A stretch of 64,000 bases of DNA from Nicotiana tabacum (taxonomy: Eukaryota; Streptophyta; Magnoliopsida; Solanales; Solanaceae), in assembly GCF_000715075.1 (NCBI RefSeq), contig NC_134082.1:142278948-142342947 (forward strand), read 5' to 3'. Of this stretch, positions 47,912 to 57,990 are shown piece after piece. A model generated the notes under the pieces. That model was not told the origin of the DNA and did not search any database. It worked only from the letters and a program-made list of their open reading frames with translations. The translations under genes were made by a program, and so were the position numbers. The number at the start of each line of letters is the position of its first letter. Position 1 is the stretch's first letter.

Positions 47912-47927
47912 GCTGCCCCTCTTTGAC
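47912..47927 (-). promoter_or_regulatory. Polypurine tract of the nested element
   Basis: Sense strand GTCAAAGAGGGGCAGC directly precedes the 3' LTR start TGTAAGC. It matches the outer element's tract in the same position. Confidence 0.8.
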
Positions 47928-48759
47928 TGGAAACACGAAGAGTTTTCCGACAAAGAACGACTAGACGTGTTTTTTGACCCGACCATTACTCGGACGGACT
48001 ACACTTAAGGAAAGGGAGGGAATGTGACCGAACCCTGGTATCTGAGCTGCCTACATATCCTTGGTTATACAGGAATCAGGCCACATGTAGTTCGGGATAT
48101 GAGAGAGATAGTGAAGTTGTACCGAGGTGGAGAGCCGATCGAGGTGCCGTTCCGTTGAGGTTCCGGTCCGCGGTCCTGTCATTACAACAAAAATGAAAAC
48201 TGAAAAAGACTAACTAAGCCTATCAGCTACTAGTTACAAGGATTCCTATCTCTTAAGTCTTCTGAAACTTGGTCTTGAGTCTTGAATGGTGCTTCATGCA
48301 GACTTTGGATCTGAACCTTGATACCTGCTAGTTGTAGGTGCTAGTTCTTGAGCAGACCACATTTGTTTTCCACTTCTGTAATTTGGGTTCTTTTTCTTTT
48401 TTTTTCTTTTTCTTCTTGTGACCAGCTTCTGTTGATCATCCCAGACTGTGGACTTGCATTCTTGGAGCGAGCTTCTTGTTGCTTCTATCTTGGATTGAGT
48501 GCTGGGGATTTTTGTTGTAACCTTCTGCTTTCCAGTGGGTCACTGCTTGATCTTGAAAAATGTTTCTCCGTTCTACAGGCGGACTCCTGACTTCTTCTAT
48601 CTGCGACACGCAACAACCTTCGTTCTACGGGCGGGTCCCTGACAATCAAAATAAATAAAACAAACAAAATTTTCTAACCCAGTTTGTACTGGGAAGATTT
48701 GTGAGTCGTTAGCAAAATTGTAACTCACTTACACTACTGATGCAATGATGAGAGTAAAC
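47928..48759 (-). other. 3'UTR next to the nested 3' LTR
   Basis: No gene. It contains the hairpin copy at 48050-48096 and two loose copies of a GGCGGACTCCTGACTTC-type repeat (48576-48650) that resemble the outer element's 3'UTR near 35700. Confidence 0.6.
48050..48096 (-). other. Ogre hairpin motif, copy 3 (nested, next to PPT)
   Basis: Sense strand: outer arms CTACAT/ATGTAG, a paired change relative to CTACGT/ACGTAG; inner stem TCCT/AGGA around a 9-nt loop. Confidence 0.65.
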
Positions 48760-50990
48760 TAAAGACTAGGCTAGGATGTGCATCTCCTATGAGTAAAACC
48801 AAAACTCTTGCTAGCAAATGTGTCTGCTAAAATAAAACCCTCAATGACTCAAACTAGAAAGTGTGTCTTCTATGGTTGAATCGGAATGAGCTAAACTAGG
48901 AAGTGCGTCTCCTAAGGGTGAAAACTTCAGTGACTAGAACTAGGAAGTGAGTCTCCTATGAATAAAATCTCGATTAGGAAGTGCGTCTCCTACGGGTAAA
49001 CTTCAAAAAACTGGACTAGGAATTGTATCTCCTATGGTCGAACTTAAAATGAATCAAACTAGGAAGTGCATCTCCTAGAGGTGAAATCTCAATTCCGGAA
49101 GTGCGTCTCCTGAAATAAAATATAATCTAAAAAGCCAAACTCAGGAGTGTGTCCCCTAAAGCAAAAGTATAACCTGAGTGAATCAGACTAGGAAGTGTGT
49201 CTCCTAATGATGAAAACTTAATTCAAGAAGTGCGTTTCCTGTGCATGGAATTAAACTTAGGAAGTGCATCTCCTAATGGTAAAACTGAAATTAGGAAGTG
49301 CGTCTCCTACTTGTGAAACTTTTTAGGAAGTGCGTCTCCTACTTGTGAAACTTTTTAAGAAGTGCGTCTCCTACTTGTGAAACTTAGGTTAGGAAGTGCG
49401 TCTCCTATTGGTACAATGGACTTAGGAAGTGCGTCTCCTATTGGTGAAACTGAACTTAGGAAGTGCGTCTCCTATTGGTGAAACTTAGGCTAGGAAGTGT
49501 GTCTCCTATTGGTACAATGGACTTAGGAAGTGCGTCTCCTATTGGTGAAACTGAACTTAGGAAGTGCGTCTCCTATTGGTGAACCTATTCTTAGGAAGTG
49601 CGTCTCCTAATGGTAAAACTGAACTTAGGAAGTGCGTCTCCTATTGATGAAACTTGCTTAGGAAGTGCGTCTCCTATTGGTGAAACTTGCTTTAGGAAGT
49701 GCGTCTCCTATGGTGAAACTGAACTTTTAGGAAGTGCGTCTCCTATGGTGAAACTATTCTTAGGAAGTGCGTCTCCTATTGTGAAACTGACTTAGGAAGT
49801 GCGTCTCCTATTGATGAAACTTGCTTAGGAAGTGCGTCTCCTATTGGGTGAAATAAACTTAGGAAGTGCGTCTCCTATGGGTGAAATGGATCTAGGAAGT
49901 GCGTCTCCTATTGATGAAACTTGTTCTTAGGAAGTGCGTCTCCTGCTGGGTAAAACTTGCTTAGGAAGTGCGTCTCCTATTGGTGAAACTGAACCTAGGA
50001 AGTGCGTCTCCTATTGGTGAAATAAACTTAGGAAGTGCGTCTCCTATCGATGAAATTAACTTAGGAAGTGCGTCTCCTATTGGTGAAACTTGCTTAGGAA
50101 GTGCGTCTCCTATCGGTAGAACTGAACTTAGGAAGTGCGTCTCCTATGGTGAAACTGAACTTTAGGAAGTGCGTCTCCTATGGTGAAACATATCTTAGGA
50201 AGTGCGTCTCCTACTGATAAAACTTGCTTAGGAAGTGCGTCTCCTACTGGTGAAACTTGCTTAGGAAGTGCGTCTCCTACTGGTGAAACTTGCTTAGGAA
50301 GTGCGTCTCCTATTGGTGAAACTGCTTTTAGGAAGTGCGTCTCCTATGGTGAAACTATTCTTAGGAAGTGCGTCTCCTATTGTGAAACTGACTTAGGAAG
50401 TGCGTCTCCTATTGATGAAACTTGCTTAGGAAGTGCGTCTCCTATTGGGTGAAATAAACTTAGGAAGTGCGTCTCCTATGGGTGAAATAGATCTAGGAAG
50501 TGCGCTTCCTATTGATGAAACTTGTTCTTAGGAAGTGCGTCTCCTGCTGGGTAAAACTTGCTTAGGAAGTGCGTCTCCTATTGGTGAAACTGAACCTAGG
50601 AAGTGCGTCTCCTATTGGTGAAATAAACTTAGGAAGTGCGTCTCCTATCGATGAAATTAACTTAGGAAGTGCGTCTCCTATTGGTGAAACTTGCTTAGGA
50701 AGTGCGTCTCCTATCGGTAGAACTGAACTTAGGAAGTGCGTCTCCTATGGTGAAACTGAACTTTAGGAAGTGCGTCTCCTATGGTGAAACATATCTTAGG
50801 AAGTGCGTCTCCTACTGATAAAACTTGCTTAGGAAGTGCGTCTCCTACTGGTGAAACTTGCTTAGGAAGTGCGTCTCCTACTGGTGAAACTTGCTTAGGA
50901 AGTGCGTCTCCTACTGGTGAAATATTTTTAGGAAGTGCGTCTCCTATTGGTAAAACTGAAACTTAGGAGGAAATGCATCTCCTATGGGTA
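48760..50990 (-). repeat. Tandem array AGGAAGTGCGTCTCCTA, about 30-bp unit, about 65 copies
   Basis: The core AGGAAGTGCGTCTCCTA is separated by short spacers such as TTGGTGAAACTTGCTT. Copies up to about 49260 are degenerate and wider apart; from 49260 to 50975 they are dense with 28-34-bp spacing. The core is a weak palindrome (AGGA...TCCT). A 601-bp block is duplicated inside the array. Short open frames here are by-products of the repeat. The count is by eye. Confidence 0.9.
49739..50940 (-). repeat. 601-bp higher-order duplication inside the array
   Basis: The order and spacer variants from about 49739 to 50339 recur at an offset of 601 bases up to about 50940. For example, the unusual spacer ATCGATGAAATTAACTTAGG occurs at both 50047 and 50648, and GTTCTTAGG at 49922 and 50523. 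Very few differences are visible (GAAATGGATC against GAAATAGATC). Confidence 0.85.
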
Positions 50991-50995
50991 AAGAC

Positions 50996-51405
50996 GTGGA
51001 ATGTATGCCTCTATTATCTGGGCGGGCTCCCAATTTCAACACTTGAAATAAAAGACTGAATGTATGCCTCTGTTATCTGGGCGGGCTCCCAATTTCAACA
51101 CTTAAAATTAAAGACTGAATGTATTCCTCTGTTATTATGGGCGGGCTCCCAATTTCAACACTTAAAAAAAAGACTGAATGTATGCCTCTGTTATCTGGGC
51201 GGGCTCCCAATTTCAACACTTAAAATAAAAGACTGAAATGTATGCCTCTCGTTATACAGGTGGGCGCCTGGAACATGAAATGCAAATACTGAAATGTATT
51301 CCTCTCGTTATTCAGGTGGGCGCCTGGTGAGAATTTTAAAGACTGAAAGTATTCCTCTCGTTATACAGGTGGGCGCCTGGTTTCAACACTTAAAAGTAAA
51401 GACTG
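50996..51405 (-). repeat. Tandem array, about 60-bp unit, seven copies
   Basis: Four copies carry GTATGCCTCTGTTATCTGGG and CGGGCTCCCAATTTCAACAC; three following copies carry CTCTCGTTATACAGGTGGGC and GCCTGG. The second type resembles the outer element's GGTGGGCGCCTG array. Confidence 0.85.
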
Positions 51406-51410
51406 AAACC

Positions 51411-52380
51411 AACATATCCTATTTGAGGGCGGATGAACCCAACATATCCTATTTGAGGGCGGATGAACCCAACAGATCCTATTTGAGGGCGAATTAACCC
51501 AACAGATCCTATTTGAGGGCGGATTAACCCGACAGATCCTATTTGAGGGCGGATTAACCCAACAGATCCTATTTGAGGGCGGATTAACCCAACAGATCCT
51601 ATTTGAGGGCGGATTAACCCAACAGATCCTATTTAAGGGCGGATTAACCCAACAGATCCTATTTGAGGGCGGATGAACCCAACAGATCCTATTTGAGGGC
51701 GGATGAACCCGACATATCCTATTTGAGGGCGGATGAACCCAACAGATCCTATTTGAGGGCGGATGAACCCGACAGATCCTATTTGAGGGCGGATGAACCC
51801 GACAGATCCTATTTGAGGGCGGATGAACCCAACAGATCCTATTTGAGGGCGGATGAACCCGACATATCCTATTTGAGGGCGGATGAACCCAACAGATCCT
51901 ATTTGAGGGCGGATGAACCCGACAGATCCTATTTGAGGGCGGATGAACCCGACAGATCCTATTTGAGGGCGGATGAACCCGACAGATCCTATTTGAGGGC
52001 GGATTAACCCGACATATCCTATTTGAGGGCGGATGAACCCGACAGATCCTATTTGAGGGAGGATGAACCCAAAATATCCTATTTGAGGGCGGATGAACCC
52101 AACCTATCCTATTCGAGGGCGGATTAACCCGACAGATCCTATTTGAGGGCGGATGAACCCGACAGATCCTATTTGAGGGCGTATGAACCCAAAATATCCT
52201 ATTCGAGGGAGGATGAACCCAACATATCCTATTCGAGGGCGGATTAACCCGACAGATCCTATTTGAGGGCGGATTAACCCGACAGATCCTATTTGAGGGC
52301 GGATGAACCCAACCGATCCTATTTGAGGGCGGATGAACCCGACAGATCCTATTTGAGGGCGGATGAACCCAACATATCCT
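51411..52380 (-). repeat. Perfectly phased 30-bp tandem array, 32 copies
   Basis: Unit ATTTGAGGGCGGATGAACCC plus AACAGATCCT. From 51421 to 52380 there are 32 units with substitutions (AACAG/GACAG/AACAT, GATG/GATTA) but no visible insertion or deletion, so the period stays exactly 30. Because 30 is a multiple of three, a 363-codon frame stays open on the - strand (decapeptide RVHPPSNRIC type). I treat that frame as a by-product. Confidence 0.95.
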
Positions 52381-54059
52381 AAGACTTGAAAATGTCTTAC
52401 CTTGAATACTTGCTGGGGATTGGGATGAATTTTCCTTTTCTACCTTCCCCATTTTATTATTATTCTTTTTTTTTCTTTTTTTTTTCTTTTTTGTTTTTGT
52501 TTTGTTTTTTGCATAGCTTCTCCCTTCAAAGAATACCTCCCTTGATTTACATACCTGTTGGGGGGTAAAATGTTATCAGCTGGGGGTACCTGACTTCCAG
52601 AAAATTTTCTAAATGGAAGGAAAAGTTTCTGTCCCAGTTTGATAATATCCCTTGTGGCATGCGTTTCTGCCTCAATGCCATTTCCTTTACCTATTTCAAA
52701 TCAAACAAAATTTGTTAGTTTAAAACATGGTGGTTGGTTGTGATACTCCCAACGGGATGGATTTTCCTTTTTCCTTCCTTGCTTTGCGTTGCACAACTTG
52801 TTGGGGATGATATTATGTGCTGGGGATAATCCCTTCCTCCTGGGGGATATCCCTCTTCTTTTGTGGCATAGCTTGGAAACTGGCATTTCCCCGACCTTTT
52901 AGTCTAGCATTGATTTCGCCAAATCATGCTCACTGCTCTCCTTGCTTTGTTCATGGGCCTTTTGCTGGGGATATATATTTTGACACTGGCCTCGCGCTTG
53001 TTCCTCGCTGACTATACCACTTGGATGTACTAGTCAGATCTCATTTTGGAAAGCTGATGGCCTATTTTGAAGTCATTTCATACTTGTTCTGACCGGACAG
53101 ACTCTATTGGGGAAAATTTTTTTATGAAAGGAGAAAGATAACAGAAACAAAATAAAAGACAAAGGAAACGATGACTCTTTTACAAAAGAAACTATAAATA
53201 AAAACCTATCAAACGCAGATACCGACTCTAATGGCCATGACATGCGTATGTGGCCTATCCTCTGCCGTCAATCATCTTTCAAGATCTTCAATTGGCGATT
53301 CCCCATCTGATTCTCAATCTTATTCGACTTGTAGTGCCCGAATGGTTTTCACTATCAAGTCTCTCTCATTTTTGGGTTCTTCTCTCAGCTTTCATCGCCT
53401 TATGGTGCCTGTGAAGGTTTTCACCAATAAGACTCTCTCGTTTTATGTCTCTCTCCAGCTGGGGATTTGGAGTGTTGCCGGTATGACTCTTTCTGTTGGA
53501 GATTAGAGTCCTTTCTGCTGTGGAACAGAATGTTATGTGCGCCGGTAAGACTCTTCATTTGTCTGACTTGGCATCTTTTGAAGACTGGTCAGAAGGTCTT
53601 TCTTTGGACCGTAATGTGGGTTTTGGATAGGGCTAGAAAGAAAGGGTATAAAAGGCTCAAAAATGCATTAATTTTGGGTTATTAGTTACAACCTTCGGAA
53701 TTAGATTTATTCACAATAAACGCAACATTTGCCCAGTTTCTTGCTTGGGGATATTTTAATTGATTTTTTCATTTTTCAAAACTATGACCGAGCCGTGAAG
53801 CGCCTACGTATCCTCTTTGAGGAATCAGGTCAAACGTAGTTCCCAATTCCTCTTTTCATTTGATTTTTTTTTCTCTTTGTTATCAATTTCTTTTCTTTTC
53901 TTTTTCTCTTTTTTTTTCTCTCTTTTCTTTCTTTCTCTTTTTTTTCTTCTTTTTCGTTGCTACTGATTCCGAACGAGGGGTATGAAAGAAAATAAATAAG
54001 GCCCAAAAGAGGTTAACGAAGGATAAAGTGTTTGGGTAGCAGAACAAAATGCCTTCGTC
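52381..54059 (-). other. Non-coding region between arrays and integrase remnant
   Basis: No gene. Several segments match the outer element's 3'UTR in order (52690-52800, 53320-53450, 53740-53842). It holds the hairpin copy at 53803-53842 and a long tract at 53870-53960 that is polypurine on the sense strand, as in the outer element at 37480-37530. Confidence 0.7.
53803..53842 (-). other. Ogre hairpin motif, copy 4 (nested, after integrase remnant)
   Basis: Sense strand: outer arms CTACGT/ACGTAG; inner stem TCCTC/GAGGA around AAA. Confidence 0.65.
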
Positions 54060-54300
54060 ATTTCAGTCCTCAAAACATGCCAAGTGCAAACAACACAATT
54101 AAATAATAGATTTATAGTCTCTTCCGATGGTGCCAGACTTGACAATTATATTCAACATCTGTTTGTTTATTTGTCTCTTCTAAAACACCGTTGGGCGACA
54201 CTCTCATTCTCATTATTATGAACGACCCTCATGCCAATTTAGGCGAATCTTTCTTTAGCTTTTTTCTTTGTGTTTAACTTGCCCCAGTTCCACATGACTC
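54060..54300 (-). pseudogene. Integrase C-terminal remnant of the nested element
   Basis: Aligns by eye with 37630-37860 of the outer element, the 3' end of integrase. Shared words include TGGGCGACACTCTCATTCTC (outer: TGGACAATACTCTGGTCATA) and ATGCCAATTTAGGCGAA (outer: TGCCAATTCGGGGTGAA). Only this tail remains; it cannot code. It records descent from an autonomous Ogre by internal deletion. Confidence 0.65.
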
Positions 54301-54998
54301 GGGCTCCAAATAATCTCAAACAGTCCTTATTTCTTTAAATGGTTTGATCGCCTTTCTGGGGTTTTATGATTAACTTTAAAGACTAGGCCCAAACTGTGTG
54401 CGCATGTCATGTCACTAGAATCGGCATTGAATAAAAAATGATAAAAGGACTAAACAAAAGAAAACTGAAAATAAAAAGGACCGGATTTTGCATTAGATTA
54501 CCGGTGAAATGGTTTGAATGACCAGACAAACAAAACAACCAGAATAAAATTCTAACCCAGCCTCGACAAAACTTAAACAAACTTATATGACAAAATGGAA
54601 AGATAGGAAGGTTTGACATAAGACAATACTTGGATTACAACCCTAAGAATAATCCGAACAACAGAAATGACAACAAAATAAGCCACCAACAGCTTCTCTC
54701 TTGCTAACCAGGAACGGAGCGGCCCCCGATTTTATCAAGAACTTGCATCTTAGCCCCTGAGCTTTGCATCAATACTGCCGAGACCATTACCAGCTTCCAT
54801 ATCTCCGTCAACAAGTTTCCAACAGGATTCGAATGCTTCTGTCATCAGGCCTGATCCTCGCAGAATGTGCATCATGAGGTGCAAGTAAAGGATTCTGGGT
54901 GTCACTGTCTGGCTTACCACAAACCAACCACTTTTTTATTTGCAAAACAAACAGGTTAGAATGGACTCAGTCGGTCCTTATTATTGACAACATCTTTT
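54301..54998 (-). other. Remnant of the protease/RT intron region
   Basis: Matches 41085-41345 of the outer element (CATGTCATGTCACTAGAA against CATGCCATGTCATTTGAA; TTGGATTACAACCCTA against CTGGATTACAACCCTG). It is joined to the integrase remnant, so RT and both RNase H domains were deleted. From 54700 to 54998 no coding sequence is recognised. Confidence 0.55.
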
Positions 54999-55141
54999 TT
55001 CTTTTTCTCTTTTTTCGATTTTTTTTCATTCTTTTTTTCATTTTTTTTTCATTCTTCTTTTTTCATTTCTTTTTTTTCATTTTTTTTTTCTTTTTTTTTT
55101 CTTTTTCATTTTTTTGTTGTGGTCGAATCTTATGGAGATTG

Positions 55142-55186
55142 CCTACGTATCATGACCCCGCATGAATCAGACCTTGCGTAGTTCGG
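55142..55186 (-). other. Ogre hairpin motif, copy 5 (nested, ORF1-gag spacer equivalent)
   Basis: Sense strand: outer arms CTACG/CGTAG; inner stem TCATG/CATGA around CGGGGT. The inner sequence differs from the other positions but pairs. Confidence 0.65.
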
Positions 55187-55636
55187 ACCAATAAAAGATA
55201 AACAACACTAAACACACATTTTTTTAAAAAAATTTAAAACAAACTGGGTTTCAAGGATTTAAAGATTACCCACAAGCTTGAAAATTAAACAACCCGCATG
55301 TTCTAATCAAAAGATTGGTAGACTTAAAAACAAAATTCCAGCTCCCTTTCTCTGTTCGACAAATGCAACCAAATGGTTATTTTTTGCAAATGTGGCCCCT
55401 TCCAATTTTCACATGAATTTTGAGGCCGGGGAGGATTATTTTGACACTTTAAAACTTGTCCATTCTTTTACGAAAATAACCTTTCGACAACTGAAAGATA
55501 CTCTAAGGCTATTTCGGCAAGAACGGTTTAAGACGCGGCCGAAGCTGGCTCAGCTTATTATGACAAAAGACGGTATTCACATGACCGCTGACTCTTTGAT
55601 TTTTTTTCTTTTCAAATTACAATAAAAGACTTGGCG

Positions 55637-56240
55637 TTGTAAACACGGCCCTTCAGCGCCTCGGGGACGAAGATTTATAAGGCTGTGTGGGTCCATATCT
55701 CAAAATGACCCAAAGGTGGCTGTTTATGCCAAGTCAGCCTTCCGGCGTCCCTTTCGGGAACATTCGGCCCTTTTTATGACAAAACAGCATCACCTGACTT
55801 ATTTATAACTTTTTTTTATCGTTTTTCAAATGAGAAAAGTCAATATTGCAAACACGGCCTTTCAACGTCTCGGGGACGAAGATTTTTAGGCTGTGGGGGT
55901 CAACTGGACCAAGTCTTAAAAAAATGACCCAAGGATGGCTGTTTATGCAAAGTCAGCCTTCCGGCGTCCCTTTCGAGAACATTCGGCTATGTCTTGATAA
56001 AACAGCGTCACCCGACTTCTTTATGGCAAAATTAAAATTTGACATATATTTTTTATTTATTCGTTTTTGGCTATTTTAGCAAAAGGTGGGTTGGACATCA
56101 CCCGACTTATTTATGACAAGATTAAATTTTTTGATTTTTGGCTATTTTAGCAAAAGGTGGGTTGGACATCACCCGACTTATTTATGACAAGATTAAATTT
56201 TTTGATTTTTGGCTATTTTAGCAAAAGGTGGGGTTGGACC
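55637..56240 (-). repeat. Duplicated leader module plus 72-bp triplication
   Basis: Two copies (about 55637-55805 and 55846-56025) share ACGGCC, CGTCTCGGGGACGAAGATTT, TGGCTGTTTATG, AAGTCAGCCTTCCGGCGTCC and AACATTCGGC. Then the ATCACCCGACTTATTTATGA unit with GGCTATTTTAGCAAAAGGTG repeats about every 72 bp three times up to 56240. A single diverged copy is in the outer leader at 63672-63880. Confidence 0.8.
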
Positions 56241-56299
56241 CGATGAGGGTTGCCTACGTATCTCACATCCGGTGAGAATCAAACTCGCGTAGTTCGGTC
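56237..56299 (-). other. Ogre hairpin motif, copy 6 (nested leader)
   Basis: Sense strand: outer arms CTACG/CGTAG; inner stem TCTCAC/GTGAGA around CGGAT; an extra flanking pair GACCGA/TCGGGTC encloses the motif. Confidence 0.7.
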
Positions 56300-56433
56300 A
56301 AATAAACTATTATTGAGAAGACCCTTTTCCATTTTCTATATATATATTTTTTTTTATTATTTTCACAACAACCAAATAGACTATTATTCTGTTATTTTTC
56401 ATTTATAACAAACAAACGAATTAACGAGGGTTG

Positions 56434-56495
56434 GACCCGATGAAGGTTGCCTACGTATCTCACATCCGGTGAGAATCAAACCCGCGTAGTTCGGG
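56434..56495 (-). other. Ogre hairpin motif, copy 7 (nested leader)
   Basis: Second leader copy, about 200 bp from copy 6. Same stems; the enclosing pair reads CCCGA/TCGGG. Confidence 0.7.
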
Positions 56496-57189
56496 CAATC
56501 AAGGATAAGTAAATGAACTAACCTTTTTTGAATTTGAAAGAACTACTTCAAAAGAAGAAAGGAAGTATATTTTTGAATTTCATTGGCTTTTTTTTTTATT
56601 ATTATTCTAAAGAAGAAGAAGAAAATATTTTTTTTGGAATTTTACCTTTAATAAAAGAAATGCTTCTAACATGTTTTTTTTCTGAATATTCTAAAGAAGA
56701 ATCAAAATATTTTCGGTTTTTTTTTTTATTATTATTATTTACACAATTAGCGAGACTTTCTAAAGAAGTCAATAATGAAAAATATATTCGGATTTTATTT
56801 ATTTTTGAAGATTGGGGTTCTAACAACTTCTCTAAACCTTTGGCAAGACAAATGCACTTGCAACACATGAAGATATATATACATTTTGGAAATAAAGGAA
56901 AACTTTTTTTTTATAACATATATTTTTTCAAAACAAGACTGCTAATAAACAAACTAATAAGACATTTTTTATTTTCTCCAAATTTCGACAGAGCTTCGAC
57001 TCTACTTGGTTTTTTCTCCACGCTGTTATTTTCTCCTCTTTTCCACAATTTTCTAATTTGTGGATGATGATGAAAACATACACAATCCTTTTTTTTTTTG
57101 AATTTTCAATGTTTTTATTTTATTTTATATATATACATATATATTTTATTTTTTATTTTTATTATATTTTCAAAATGTGGCATGGGAGA

Positions 57190-57395
57190 CATAACGATTT
57201 CCAAGACTTCTTGGATTCCGCAAATGCTCCCCATGCGCTTTTCCCAACATATGAAGCGTGGGGGACACATGAGAATTCCAAGACTTCTTGGATTCCACAA
57301 ATGTTCCCCATGTGCTTTCCCAAAAAGCAAGCGTGGGGGACATAGGGAATTCCAAGGCTTCTTGGATTCCACAAATGTTCCCCATGCTTTGATTA
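57190..57395 (-). repeat. Tandem repeat, about 75-bp unit, three copies
   Basis: Each unit has CCAAGACTTCTTGGATTCC, then CAAATGTTCCCCATG and GCGTGGGGGACA. Each unit also contains a short inverted repeat (CCAAGACTTCTTGG), so single-strand hairpins are possible. Confidence 0.85.
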
Positions 57396-57952
57396 AAATA
57401 AAATCATGCTGGAAATGACCAAATGACTCATTCGCCCTTGACTGAATACAACATGTATCACATAGGATGCCATAAGATGGTCTATTATTTTCAGGTTGCT
57501 TGTCCTAGACGGACCCAACCCCTATGTTGAGTCCCCTAAGTCAAATGCACATGATGCAAATAAACGTTCCTACTAGGGATCCGGCATGAAGTCACGTTAT
57601 TCTATGTTCAAAAGCCTGGGTAAGTGTTCTAGACAGTGTACCCGAGCGGACAACTCGAGTCGAGGAGGGGCAACTTACCGGGAACCAAAAGGCCGTCCGG
57701 CTTCGTAACTTATCCGTCCCCTTTCTTATTTCGGGTATTGACACTAACAGAATAGGGAGTCTCGACCAGCGAGCTTCTCCCTGGAGGTAAGAAGAGAAGG
57801 GTTTCGGCACAGTTTATATACAGTCCAAATAATATCAAAGCGGTAAAAGCAGCATTTAGCACATTAGGCTCAAACACGTAAAAAAAACCAGATAATAAAT
57901 AAAGCCAAATAATAACAATTATTTCAAGCTCGAATTCTTAACCCTGAACCAG

Positions 57953-57990
57953 TGGTTCTGGGTTATAATCCTCAGCGGAGTCGCCAGAGC
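57953..57990 (-). promoter_or_regulatory. Primer binding site, tRNA-Arg type, unusually long match
   Basis: On the sense strand the LTR end GTGTGACA is followed by GCTC and TGGCGACTCCGCTGAGGA. The complement AGCGGAGTCGCCA fits the 3' end of plant tRNA-Arg(ACG) as I remember it, the primer described for Ogre. Resemblance continues past the usual 18 nt: the + strand reads GGTTCTGGGTT just before ATAATCC, like the T-arm of the same tRNA. Confidence 0.75.

Larger units (their letters stand above)
54999..57952 (-). other. 5' leader of the nested element
   Basis: About 3 kb with no gene. It holds a pyrimidine tract on the + strand (54999-55115), hairpin copies at 55142-55186, 56237-56299 and 56434-56495, duplicated modules (55637-56240), an AT-rich low-complexity stretch (56330-57170) and a three-copy repeat (57190-57395). 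The frame at 56528-57067 is low-complexity Phe/Lys/Ile and not a gene. 57400-57950 is unique leader next to the PBS. Confidence 0.65.

Noticed and set aside
48760..52380. CRISPR-like array (regular short repeats with spacers)
   Set aside because: Plant DNA; the spacers are themselves variants of one another, units are head-to-tail tandem repeats, and there are no cas genes.
51361..52452. 363-residue repeat protein on the - strand (decapeptide repeat)
   Set aside because: It exists because a 30-bp tandem unit keeps any stop-free phase open. It lies in a retrotransposon 3'UTR with no start context. Kept only as a finding about the array.
56237..56299. Hammerhead-type self-cleaving ribozyme in the leader hairpin
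   Set aside because: CCGATGAG resembles CTGATGAG, but on the + strand only, and the required GAAA and cleavage-site elements are missing.
56528..57067. 179-residue frame in the nested leader
   Set aside because: Low-complexity Phe/Lys/Ile/Asn translation of AT-rich DNA with no domain.
57953..57990. tRNA-Arg gene
   Set aside because: Only the 3' part of a tRNA is matched and it directly abuts an LTR; it is the primer binding site.
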